A DNA stretch of 64,000 bases from Phorcus lineatus. Taxonomy: Eukaryota; Mollusca; Gastropoda; Trochida; Trochidae. Shown here in pieces: positions 23,405-35,200 of the stretch (within the stretch, counting starts at the first letter, position 1; each line of letters begins with the position of its first letter). The stretch spans positions 13,603,731-13,667,730 of the forward strand of contig OV121085.1 of assembly GCA_921293015.1 (NCBI GenBank). The letters run 5' to 3'. The position numbers and the translations under genes were made by a program. The notes under the pieces were generated by a model. That model was not told where the DNA came from. It made no database searches and saw nothing but the letters and a program-made list of their open reading frames with translations.

Positions 23405-23980
23405 CAGGTAGTAAATAATGACCCGGTGCCGAGCGGTTATGGCAAATAAACTCGCTAGGGCGAGTTTATTGTTAATAACGCGAGGCAATCGGGTCATTGT
23501 TTGGCTTACACACCCGCGGAACATTGGTAAAACAATTTTAAACTAAATTATTTAAATATATTGCATTTATAAACGTTATATTTTTACACTTTGCGGCTTG
23601 ATGTTTTTTTGACCGAACAAGTCCTATAGAATACTTACAATACACGCCTGCTTAAGATTTTAAAGGTAAACACTAGATCCTTGACATCAGAAATATACAA
23701 AACCTATATGTATATATAAACTCTTCAAAAAAAGAAACTTGACATTCATGCGAAATTGATTTTTTCGAAACGGGTCAATTGTTTTCAGGATACATACCTG
23801 TAATTTAAAGAAAGGCTTGCTCAAAAGTATAAATTTACCAAAAACAATGGCCCAAAATGTTTACGTTGTGTTCAGGGACGAAAACGAGCGATTCGTCCAA
23901 ATGCATTTTCTGCCAAAGCACGTGCAGCTTTGGATCATGAAGGTTTACATGCAGAGACGTCTGCTTTAGGGGTATAAATA

Positions 23981-24616
23981 TATAGAACGTCATTCTAGTG
24001 CATTTTTTCGTTTGTATTGAACGAGTAGATGTCACAAAGAGCAAAGAAACAACGAGTTCGCAGAACGAGTTGTTTCTTTGCTCTTTGTGACATCTACGAG
24101 TTCAATGCTAACGACAAAATGCACTAGAATGACGTTCTATATTTATTACATACCCTTTTTTCGTTTAATTTACTTCAAATAAAGCCGAAGAGTGTTTACG
24201 CGTTGTCTTGACCTAAAGAAATTACTCCGCCAACCCTTTCACGTAATATTACGTCATCACATTCCTCCACCTATGACGTCACATTGCAATAGAGTGCACA
24301 CGAAACTGTGATAATTATTTGAAAAAAACAGACGCAAGATATTTGATCACATGATTAAAATTTCTTTAATGACGCGTGCATATCACTTACATGTATATCA
24401 ACATTTCATTCGAATACAATTTAAACATTCATAACTTGAATCATTCGTTGACGTTCGACAAATTCTAAATATAGCTGACATGACAGCTCTCTCGCTGAGA
24501 AAGTAGTTCCGTGAGAAGTGCAATACGGAGTGCAATACGGATTGAGGAGTGCAATACGGAATTCATTGTATTTCATTACGTATTACTATCGTAAGATTAC
24601 ATGGGTATGTAATAAA
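23981..24616. mobile_element. Foldback palindrome plus TTACATACCC MITE, copy 1
   Basis: Two linked parts. A long palindrome (arms about 23983-24059 and 24063-24140, short loop) starts TAGAACGTCATTCTAG. It adjoins a 471-bp MITE with 12-bp ends TATTACATACCC (24144-24155) and GGGTATGTAATA (24603-24614). The same pair occurs reversed at 34516-35043, so the two parts probably move or were copied together. No coding capacity. Confidence 0.7.
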
Positions 24617-24673
24617 AAGCCGTATCAGCCGCTGTTCATTCAGACCACACAACATCGGTACAGCGACCTGAAG

Positions 24674-25621
24674 AATGCCAAAACTGAACAGAGCGCAACG
24701 CAACAACGCTATTGGCAGACTGCAAGCAGAAGCGACGCAGCGAGATGTTGCAACACACTTTGGCGTGTCTCTTCATTGTGGACCTGTTTCAACACCCGAA
24801 ACAGCGTTGATGATAGCCCAAGGTCAGGCAGACCAAGGGTGAAGACTCGGGCCTAAGATCGGTACATCCAACTGCTCCACCTTCGGGAATGCACCAGGAC
24901 AGCAACGTCAACAACAACGCAGATACCAGGCCTGCGTCGAATTTCCGACCAACAGCCTGAGAGAGGCTGGACTTTTTCCACGACGACCGGTTGGACGTCC
25001 CGTTTTAAAGCAACGTCGTCTGGCGGAACGTCTCCAGTGGTGTCAACAGAGGATGAGATGGGCACGTGCAAGGTGGAGAACCGTTCTCTTCACTGATGAG
25101 TCCCGTTTTCTGCTTCGACGAAGTGATGGACGAGCACGTGTATACAGACGTCGTGGAGAACGTTATGCTGCCAACTGTGTTCAGGAGGTTGCCAATTTGG
25201 AGGTGGGAGTGTCATGGTGTGGGCCGGGATTCGTGCATGGTGTGGGTAACCTCACAGGAGTACGGTATAGGGACTTGATCCTACAGCCTTACGTTATTCC
25301 TCACGTCAACGTCCATGGTGGTCTCTTTCAGCAGGACAATGCTCGACCACATGTTGCACGTGTTTGTCAAGACCTTTTACAGCGTAACAATGTCCAGACA
25401 TTGCCATGGCCAGCCAGGTCACCAGATTTGTCACCCATTGACGAACTGGATCGACGCGTGCGCAGTAGGAATCCACCACCCAAAACACTTCCAGGACTTC
25501 TTGCAGCACTTCTGCACGAATGGCAGAACATTCCACAGGCTGTGATTGACAACTTGATTGCATCCATGGGTCGTCGGTGCCAAGCAATAATCGATGCCAA
25601 TGGTGACCATACCCGATACTG
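24674..25621 (+). pseudogene. Tc1-like transposase, decayed and missing its third catalytic residue
   Basis: Start MPKLNRAQRNNAIGRLQAEA at 24674, followed by the DNA-binding part in shifting frames with stops near 24855. From 25053 a long frame carries the catalytic domain: LFTDESRF (first Asp) and FQQDNARPHVAR (second Asp). The usual SPIE-H-L-W-DEL box reads SPIDELDRR, consistent with a four-residue in-frame deletion that removes the catalytic Glu. Ends DANGDHTRY-stop at 25621. Neither frame integrity nor the active site is preserved. Confidence 0.85.
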
Positions 25622-26175
25622 ACATTTGTGCACCCCTGTGATGTTGAAACACTTGTGCACCTGTGCATTTCAAGATCATGCTTATTCTGAATAAAATTTA
25701 CTGAACAGAGATCTTCAAACAGCGTTTTAGTTTTCATTTCAATGTTTAACTTGCATCTTTGGTCTTTATCTTGAACTTTGAAAGTCAGTGTCAAGTTTCT
25801 TTTTTGAAGAGTTTATATACAGAGGGAAATCAGTGTAGACATGACACAACAAAAAGTACCTCAGCTGACATAGATCCTCGTTAGCTCAAGTGGTTGATGT
25901 GTTGCTTAAAAAAAGAGGTCCCGGGTTCGAATCCCACTTACTCCCTTTATAAATCTTATATTTCTAGCTTGTTGACATATCATAATTTTACAAGTCCATT
26001 TGTTTGTATACATTGAACATTTAGTAACCGGCACAGGGGTTTAAGAATTGAACTGTTGTTCAAAACACAAGTTAAAACCCAACTCATCTACTCATTTATA
26101 TGAGATAACCAACCTGCGCACATGGTGGTTATGGCATATAACCTTCAAATAAAACAAAGGAAATAACTTCCCAAG

Positions 26176-28028
26176 GGGTGTAAAGATAGATGAAGTCATT
26201 GTTTGTTAAACGTCAACTCAAAACCAACTATCTACAAAGTGCAAAATGTAAATCGGGATCAACATTGATGATTATATTGTTTTGAAACTGTGCAAATCTT
26301 AATTGAGAGTCATTGTGGAAAGTTTTGTGTGTCTATAATTGACCCTGTTCTCGTGCATGTAACGTGATACTAGGCACAGTTCACATCATGCGGCAGTCAG
26401 CATGTATAATCTTACAATCTAAGATGTCAAATATACCCCTAAAGTCTTAACTTACCAGCTTCTAGTCTGAGAAAATGTGCCACATCAAAATTAGATAGCA
26501 GAACAAAAAGACCGAGGTCACTTGACCGCTTAAACGTGTTTATTTTAGATCATTTTGAGACGGTTGGTTTTGTATTTCTAAGTCTGATGCAGGTAAGCAA
26601 AATTACAATCGCGATTCAGTGATAGCATTAGCGATACGGCTTCAGCTGACTGATGTAAATAAACCCGGACTCTATATGCGAATTACACCGTAACTACTCA
26701 ATTTCATAACACAACTCTACAACCCCATCGTTTCCTTGTTCAATTACGCTTTCAATGCAAGCATGTACAACTAAATACAATTAGAAATCGCAAAGTAAAT
26801 CATAAAAAATAATACTCACCTAAGCTTGAGACTGCTCAATCCAAACTATTTTTAGATGCGTTTGCTTCCGCTGTCGACCGAGAATTCACGGATATTACCG
26901 ATGTTTCTTCCGAAGTCTACCGATTTCCTTCAAAAGTGGGACGAACTTGCTACCGTTAGGGACTAAAAATCTCTGTTATTACCGTTTTTCACCGATGTTG
27001 ACTTGTTTGTTTCGCAATTAAGCTGATTATCTTCCATTATGGAAGCTTTTCCTTCTATTAGGCACTGTTTTCCTTCAAATTTGATGCATTTCCTTCAATT
27101 ACTTAGGGGGGCCTGTTCGAGGTCTGACTGTAGTGAGAAAATGTGTCACTTTCAGTCCACAATATAAATGTGCATGAGAAATTCTCACTGTTCGCCTTTA
27201 TTTGTCAGAATTGTGATGAAATCAACTTTTTGCTTCAATATAACATTTATAACTTTTTTACTGTCCCGCTCATGATGGGTGTCAGGTTTGAAACTTTCTT
27301 GATAATGCACAGTTTACTCATTTACTTAAAAAATGATTAATCTAACATGTCTCATTAATGAAATGAAACTTCTGAAAGTATGTGTAACATTTCGAAATTA
27401 TATCAACTCGACTAAGGAGGACTAACAGATAAGGAGAGCTAGTTAATAATTAAGTTCTTCTGCGGACGGACAAAGCGTGGAGTTCACGTTGAAAACATGG
27501 ATAGCATAATCTAAGCACATGCAAGTGGCGTTCAATCATATCTCGTGCATTAGCAATGCATGAGCTTCGATGAATCCATTTCAAAAGTGTCTAAAGGTCA
27601 TGCAACATGTCCGATGTCCGAAACTGTTATAAGTTTTAGCAAAATATTGAAGCACGGTTATTATATTCAAGAAATGCATGATAAGTTAACACCAAAGTAA
27701 AATTAAACATGACAGGTTCTAGATTCGTGATATGCAATGTGCACTTTATTATTTTCATGAATCAACTCCGGATCCTCATCTTGCATTCTCAATTACATAA
27801 TCATAATAACAACATGATATTTATTTTCACTCATAGCTGCTATCGTTCTCATACTCATGTAACATTGGTTTCTGGACTACTTATGAAAGCTTAATCATCA
27901 TTCAGCTTTATTTTTATATCCCAATATGACAATATGAATTATGTAACGTTGATATCACTTATTAAATGTTAAGAGAATTTAGCATATCTAAAATGTTTGA
28001 TGAAACAAATATTTGCCTTTTCTTAGCC
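26176..28028. other. Upstream flank of receptor B
   Basis: Diverged copy of 16745-17820 and, at 26385-26450, of 53010-53090 upstream of unit 5. At 26043-26090 a fragment (TTGTTCAAAACACAAGTT...) resembles the inverted-repeat element at 45336-45516. No gene seen. Confidence 0.45.
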
Positions 28029-28030
28029 TA

Positions 28031-28657
28031 CAGCTGCATACCAAAAGTTTGTTCACATACCTGCGTATCCTAGTGCAAATATCATGTAACTTGAAATGTC
28101 TTTTCGGCATCGTAGCATAGCAAAAAAGAAACGGATAAATTTGAAATTTCAATACAGAAGTGAAGGTCCATTGTACCTTAATGCAATCTTATGCCATACC
28201 CGACAGTTACTTGTAATAGTTGTTGTCCGATCACTGAAGTGACCAGGGGTCAAAATTTCGAAAACAGTAAAATTCATTTTTCTCCACAACATCCTTTGTA
28301 AGTAACCAACAGCTTTAAACACAAGTCATATTTGATCCTTTGTATCAAGTCAATATGGTTTTGTTGATATCTTTCTCACAGACTCAAAATTGAATATTTT
28401 AATAAAAATTTAAGGAAATCAGAATTTTGAAAATGTGACCCCTTCTGTCTCTATATTAACGCCAAAATTCTAATTTTTGCACCATATACTAGAAAATCCA
28501 ATAATAGTTTAACGAATGACCATTTTATACATTGACAATGGGAGATCCTTTCTCAGTTCTGCTGATGTTGTTTTATTGACGCTCAAACCAAGCCTAAATT
28601 ACACGATATTTGCATTAAGATACAGTAGTAAGTGAATAAACTTTTGATATGCAGCTG
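28031..28657. mobile_element. TA-flanked MITE (CAGCTGCAT... family), copy 2, with empty-site evidence
   Basis: 627 bp with ends CAGCTGCATACCAAAAG and its reverse complement, flanked by TA on both sides. The flanks read AGCC-TA-[element]-TA-GTCACGAG. The paralogous unoccupied sequence upstream of first exon 6 reads AGCCTAGTCACGAG (about 54505). Insertion with TA duplication is thus shown directly. Confidence 0.75.
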
Positions 28658-29047
28658 TAGTCACGAGTGAAAGCCAATTCATCATAAGATAAGATTTGAG
28701 AGATCACAAATCATTTCATTGAAATGGACTGAATACAAAGGCTATATCGGTAATGCCTGGAGGCTCTACTCTACAAAGTGGCGCGACATCAATGGCCTAA
28801 AAACATCATCCTAGAGACAATGAACTGGCAACACATCATCTAAGACTGATAGTGTCTTTATTTCTATTTGATACTTCCTAGATTTGTTGCTGACCATTTC
28901 GTATTTTCTAAATAAAGTGATTAGAATAAAGAAACCCTGCTTTGTTCCTTATCGGAAACTTCATAACTTTCTATATCGGATACAATTAAGCCTGTTGATA
29001 AAACGTTATGTGACGAGGCAGGAATAACAGTTATCAGCTACACGACG

Positions 29048-29102
29048 CGTTTAAACCAGGAAGTTTATCGCCTCTCCTTACACTGACTATACGCCATTGT
29101 GA
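29048..29102 (+). promoter_or_regulatory. Conserved 5' block of first exon 4 (receptor B)
   Basis: Carries AAACCAGGAAGTTTATCG and CGCCATTGTGA of the shared block, with GTTGATAAAACGTTATGTGAC at about 28993 upstream. The downstream half of the block (29103-29165) has become open reading frame in this copy. Confidence 0.55.
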
Positions 29103-29226
29103 ATGGACTGGTTAGGTAAACAAAGTCGGCGGAGAGAGTTTTCTTCTTGCCTGGAGATACTTTCGTTGGATTTATTTCTAACGTTTGCGTTGACCCTGGT
29201 TATTCAATTATGCCCTTGTTTTGCAG
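29103..29226 (+). CDS. First exon 4: N-terminally extended signal peptide (receptor B)
   Basis: At the position where all paralogues have ATG, this copy reads TTG (29166-29168). An ATG at 29103 is in the same frame with no intervening stop. It adds 21 residues (MDWLGKQSRREFSSCLEILS, then one more) before the hydrophobic core LFLTFALTLVIQLCPCFA. Donor GTAAGT follows at 29227 in the correct phase. A charged n-region before a hydrophobic core is compatible with a signal peptide or signal anchor. Loss of function, or TTG initiation, are the alternatives. Confidence 0.55.
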
Positions 29227-32200
29227 GTAAGTTTTCATAATGGATACTCGGTAAATAGATTTATATATGTCACCAAACCGAATGTTTAACCACTCATACA
29301 TATACAGACTATTGCCTTTGTACATGCAATTTCTACTTTAAGAAGCATCATTTCTCCTGAGATTACTCCTAGGAGTATAAGGATACGTACTTTACGTTCC
29401 AGTGGGATTAAACGACACTTAGAGTTAAAGCATCACTTTAGTGAGAACTGACAATGGGTAAATGGTTTAAACGTTTTTGTATTTCAACTTAGATTTGCGA
29501 ACAAGCCATTTGGCTTATCACATGCTGTTGTGTACGCCTCGTTGTGGGGTTGACTGCAGCTTATGGTCATAAATTGAAGTTAAATTCAAACTAATTTGAG
29601 TAATTTAATTTCACTGAAAGCGTGTGCTTTAGTTAATAAACTCGTGTAAGGAATTGAGGATGTTACTGATCGTAAAGTAGCTCAAGCTGCCTATACCATG
29701 AACATAGAGATCCATATCTGTTCTTAAATTTTGATAGTTCAGGCAAATTAAGAGATATTGAAATGCATCTTCTTTAGCCTGTCCGCATGAACATCTGTAT
29801 GTGTCTATAAATGATGAATCCCCATATCAAACTTACGGTGACATAGGTGTTCCAAGTGTAAACGGCAACAACATGGCAGCACCAGCTGAAGCTAAAGGCG
29901 ATTACTTCAAACGTAAGATTCGATAATCTGTAATCTTACCTACAACTTTTGTCAACGGATATCAATGTCGACTTACGATGCATATGACGTAAACAACTCA
30001 CAGCTTTTTGTTCAATCCCCTCAAAACATGCTACAGAGGCCGTGCAACCCATAGTTATTTTACAGCATTTCAAACTTGTGAAAGTCTGACAGTGCAATGA
30101 ATACCAAGCCATTATTTTGGTCAAATTGTCAAAGCATGAATGATTTGTTGAGTGTTTGTTGTTTATACCACATTCAAGTTGTAGGATGCTCTAATTTATC
30201 TCCGGATGAACTCAGTAACACATTCGTATCGACTAAATATTATTACAAACGAGACTCACTCAGTCACATTTACCAATACATGAATAAATGTGGATATCAT
30301 TGTCGCATACTTCACCTATCTCCCTCATATCACACGCAAATAAAATGTTCTTGTGCTATTTCAGCAACTGAAGTAAGCAAGGCGTGTTATGGAGTACCAG
30401 GATTATCATGTACAAGGCATAATCTAAGGTGCAGCAGTGGACGTATTGTCATACAGGAAGCCTTCTACATGGAGAATTCAGTGTGTCTCATTAGTGGAAT
30501 CTCTGCATGTGTTAATATAAATTTCAGCATTAGCCAAATTCCTGGTACAAGATATAACTTTAGTGATACAGAACTGGACTCACTGTTTAAAGACTGTTCT
30601 TTACAATCAACATGCAGTGTTCAAGCTAATAGAAGCGGTGGAAATCCTTTTTCTACAATAAAATATCAATGTATAAATGGTAAGTAGACATACGTATCAA
30701 TATATATAATGTTAACAAACAATTGTACAGATCATAAATTAACATCACTTTCATCTTTCAAGACATATATGACTGTGATCTTTATTTGAAGAGTAATTGA
30801 ACAGTCATATGATTGTTTAATGATTGTTTGATTGAAACAAATTGATGCCACTGGATATGAAAAAGGTTAGTAAAAAAGTGATACCTTTTTATCTCTATGT
30901 TTATCGAAGTTCAAATTGATTCATATCTGAAGAACAGACGAACTTATTTTTCGGACTTACCGCAAATAAAAATGACATACCTAAAGCGTCAGCGCTTATG
31001 GCGTAGGCATTTGAGACAGCGACTGCGACGTCAAGGTCACAAAGAGAATATTCATGACTTCCTATGAATGATAAAATGACAAGGGAGGTATTTTTATAAA
31101 GACAAAAAATGCCTTCTTTTGCGGCCTCTGCGGTGGACGTCTCACATGCCAACGATGCTTTGAACTTAACATTATCGTAACACAGCTTAACGCAAACCAA
31201 AGTAATTATAGTTACTCGAAGAACAATCATGAAAAGAGCGTCCTTTACATCAGTCAGCACGAATCATGAAAAAGGCGTCCTTTAAAACAGTTAGCACTGT
31301 TACATGTTGGTATAGTTTGGGTTAAGCCCAGGTACAATAAACTTCTGAAGTATGACAAAACATTGTCTCGGAGTTCATGGGCTTCTTTAATCAATGGCCG
31401 ACATGTTAGACAACCCAAGTCATGTCGTAATACGCAAGTATGCTAATGACATCACTCGCACTTGCTTACATTAAATTCATACCACGTAATAAGCACGATG
31501 CACAACGCACGAGGCACGGTGCAAAATAAATCGAATATAATTTGCCGGTAGCTAGTGAAATCAAAATTGTAGTATTGCGATGCTAAAACATGCTTGCAGT
31601 TGAACCATAATACGGAGGTTGTATTCAGCAACCAGGAACAGCCCTTGTCTGTAACTTTCATCATTCACAGCAAAGCATACTTTCCCGCCTGTGATAACCT
31701 TATAAAACATTTGATATAACGAAAGATCAACCCAATGACGTAATTACTGAAAGCCATAGTTTCAGAAATCGTCTGCATCAGCATGGAATGTCATATACGT
31801 TAACATAATCATGAACATAGACTATCTTTACAGATATGATCATCATACGAGGGGAAGTCAATAGATCATAGAAGTGGATATAAAACAAGAGGCCTTACTG
31901 ACCGTCGGCCATCGTCCAAGGAGCTGCCACCCAACTTAAACTCAGCTAAAAATTTGCAACAGTAAAACATTGAGGGGCTTCTTTTCCATACACATTTGTC
32001 ATATGTTTATGCATTTCGGTCGCATTTACCTCTTCTCTGGTTAACAAAAGGATAACCGTACGATGCTCAGTCTTAGAACTTTCCATGCTTACAAGAGGGT
32101 ACCTGTGTTCAACAGGCTATAAATCTCACGAAAATGAATGGGAAGGGTTGTGTATGTCTATTAACTGTCGTCAGTTGGCATTCTTAATAATGACATGCCT

Positions 32201-35200
32201 TCAGGAATATATCGATACTTACTTCTATGAACTTATTGACTCCCCCTCGTATTTGATTAATCATCTGTTGCCTTTCTTTTGCATCAAATGCATTTATTTT
32301 TTAAAAGATTAAGTTTTCTTTTTGAACATCTGATTGATATGTCAGTCACAATTGAATATTGTCTTAATCTCAGTAATTTAAAATTACAGCATCCAGTTCG
32401 AGGCCCACCAGACCAAATGTATCACCAATGACAGCAAAACAAGGAACAACACGAACACTCACGATTCCCACACCCTCAGGATCGTCTTTCGTGATTCCAC
32501 TAGACCAAACAACTATAAAAGAAATTGGGACTGGTATGATTGGTGCTAAACCACTATGATTTCTTTAATGTTCATATAAATTGAACCTTGAAAGCAGCTG
32601 TAAAAAAATAAAAGTATGCTATTGAGGCATCAATATTTAAATGAATTCGAAATAAAAATCTATTACCTCTGAGAAAATATATTTATCAAATTGAGAGTAC
32701 ATATTTGGAAAGTTGGAGAAACGTAACTAAAATTCTCAGTTCTACAAGACCTGTATGTCCAAATATTTTAAACATACTCCCCCAAAAAAGAAAGTGTGCA
32801 TGCTAAAAATAACACTAACAATATATATACATATCGACTTTTATTTCATGGTAATGTCAATAAATCACAGATCAATCAATTTTTTATCCACACGAGTAAT
32901 TTCATTACGCTACAGCGAAGAATCTTGATGCCATTGAGAGTCAGAGACACTACGGGTCAAACACAAAAGTCACACACTCAATATCTGGTAAGACCTCCGT
33001 CAGCATCGACTACTGCTGTGCATCTATGCTCATGGAAGCGAACAGGTTATTATGGAAGATTTGTGGGATGTTGTTCCATATTCTGATAAGCTCTCTTTGG
33101 AGTTCCACAAGCGTTGACGGTGCATGGGGAAGCCGGCGTAACTGACGTTTCATTTCGTCCCAAACGTGCTCAATGGGTGAGATATCGGGCGAATTTGCGG
33201 GCCAGGAAAGAAAATCCACTTACTTTTGCTTCAGATACTGTTGAACAACACGAGCTGCGTGGGGTCGCTTGACTAGCCTGTCCAAAGTGTTACGGTGGCA
33301 GTTGAAATGCTTGGTAACCTCTCTGTGTGTCCTGCCAGCTCTCATCATACACAGGGCAAAGAGACGTTGATTATTGGCCAATGCTTGTGTGGAGTCGTTG
33401 TAACAGCAGCGCCAGTTTTAATGTGAACGATAGGATGGCCTACCGTTAAGTGTTTAAATACCCAAGGATTCACACTGCTGCATGAATTTTCAGACTCTCC
33501 ACGTGTAAAACATGCCTTTTTACAAACGTGCAGCACGTCCTTTACATAAATGCAAGTTTCACGAGGAAAACCCGTTTTTGTGTTCAATATGACTTATTCA
33601 GGAACAGGTTTACATTTTGTACACTTACGAAATAATATTTAAGGAGTTTGATCAATTTAAATAATGCACACTTTCTCTTTTGGGCTAGTATATGTAAGGC
33701 ATAATCCCAAAATCAAGGCCCAAGTTCTTGTCAATATTTTAATATAATATTCCGATTGAATATTCATAAAATAAAATCATATTCCATTTCGTCATCTTTA
33801 ATAAAATCAATAACATAATATGTTACGAGAATTTCAAGAGTATGAAAACATATTTGAAAATTCATTTTATATTTTAATTCAAAGTTTCTTAAAGTTGTTA
33901 TTTTCTTCTACAGAAAATAGTTGACCTCCGCAGAAAACAACATACCAAGTCATAGCACGAATGACTTTCTCTTCACAATTACTTTCATCATTTTTGTTTC
34001 AAACAGTACAACTACGCTTATCGCAACACATGACAAAGATACCAGAGTGCAAGTTGAGAATATATGACAAAGATTAACAGACCGTTACAAACACAAAATA
34101 TTTTTGTCAATGAATCTAAGACATTGAACAATGTTAGTTTAATGGTTGCTACGTTTTGATGATTTTATGACATCCCACAAAGGTTTTCAAATGCATAAAT
34201 AGCTCAGAAACTTAAGTCACCATATTAATGTAAAAGCAAAGTCTCCGACAAAAATAACTTTGAATAGAATGTTGAATGCACCTAAAATTAATCTATGCAA
34301 AATCTATTCAAAGAATAGACATCGGTCAACAATTCTTTTATTTCTTTCAAACAGAAACTGACAATACAACTACGCCTATCACAACCACTGACAAAAATGC
34401 AACACTGCACAAAGGTGGGAATAACTGCTAAAATTAAACACTCTTACTCACTCACTCCCTAAGTCATTAGGACTTAAGCATTCATTTAAGCCTTCTATAG
34501 ATGCGGTAGAATATTTATTACATACCCATGTAATCTTACGATAGTAATAGGTAATGAAATACAGTGAATTCCGTATTGCACACCTCAATCTGTATTGCAC
34601 TTCTCACGGAATTACTTTCTCAGCGAGAGAGGTTTGATTACGTTGTGGACGAACTTTGCCGAATGTCAACGAATGTTTCAAGTTATGAATGTTTATATTG
34701 TATTCGAGTGAAACGTTGATATACATGTAAGTGATATATACGAAAATTTAAACATGTGATCAAATATCTTGCGTCTGTTTGTTTTCAAATATAATTTCTT
34801 AAGGTCAAGACAATACGTTACCACTCTTCCGTGTTCTGCTTTATTTGAAGTAAATTAAACGAAAAAAGGGTATGTAATAAATACAGAACGTCATTCTAGT
34901 CCGTTTTTTCGTTTGTATTGAACTCGTAGATGTCACAAAGAGCAAAGAAACAACGAGTTCTTCAGCGAACTCGTTGTTTCTTTGCTCTTTGTGACATCTA
35001 CTCGTTCAATACAAACGAAAAAAATGCCCTAGAATGACGTTCTATATATGTATTATTCTTTACAGTTATCCGACACTCAAGTTTAGACGGCCAAAGTCGG
35101 CTAAAATATATAAAAATAATCTAAGGTCAGCTGTGAACAAAAAGGTTTGAAATGCAAGAAATAATTTTACCTTAATACTGATTTGCCAAATACCTTAAAT

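Larger units (their letters stand above)
23713..25819 (+). mobile_element. Tc1/mariner element with ~29-bp inverted repeats, disrupted
   Basis: Terminal repeats TATAAACTCTTCAAAAAAAG (from 23715) and its reverse complement ending at 25817, in a TATATA target. It carries a decayed transposase (24674-25621) and, in the region ahead of that, a nested foldback/MITE insertion (23981-24616). It lies inside a SINE-bearing repeat, so three insertions are layered here. Confidence 0.8.
23405..26170 (+). repeat. Composite repeat with tRNA-derived SINE head, copy 2 (interrupted)
   Basis: Same repeat as 18390-18960, split by a Tc1 element at about 23713-25819. Left part GTAAATAATGACCCGGTGCC at 23411; right part has A box TAGCTCAAGTGG (25882-25893) and B box GGTTCGAATCC (25924-25934). 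It ends with ATAACCAACCTGCGCA and AAGGAAATAACTTCCC. The uninterrupted copy gives the pre-insertion sequence. Confidence 0.6.

Noticed and set aside
25306-25794. Minus-strand frames of 97 and 162 codons
   Set aside because: They are antisense shadows of the Tc1 transposase on the + strand and show no motif of their own.
30097-30687. A 196-codon open frame taken as a complete gene
   Set aside because: Only 30365-30679 is homologous to the other lectin-like exons; the upstream part is intron 1 that happens to be open, and the exon has clear splice sites.
30901-31260. 119-codon minus-strand frame in receptor B's intron
   Set aside because: No recognised domain, overlaps a local tandem duplication, no start context or splice partners; treated as chance.
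33911-33960. Possible extra stalk exon after TTCTTCTACAG
   Set aside because: The phase-1 reading meets TGA after three codons.
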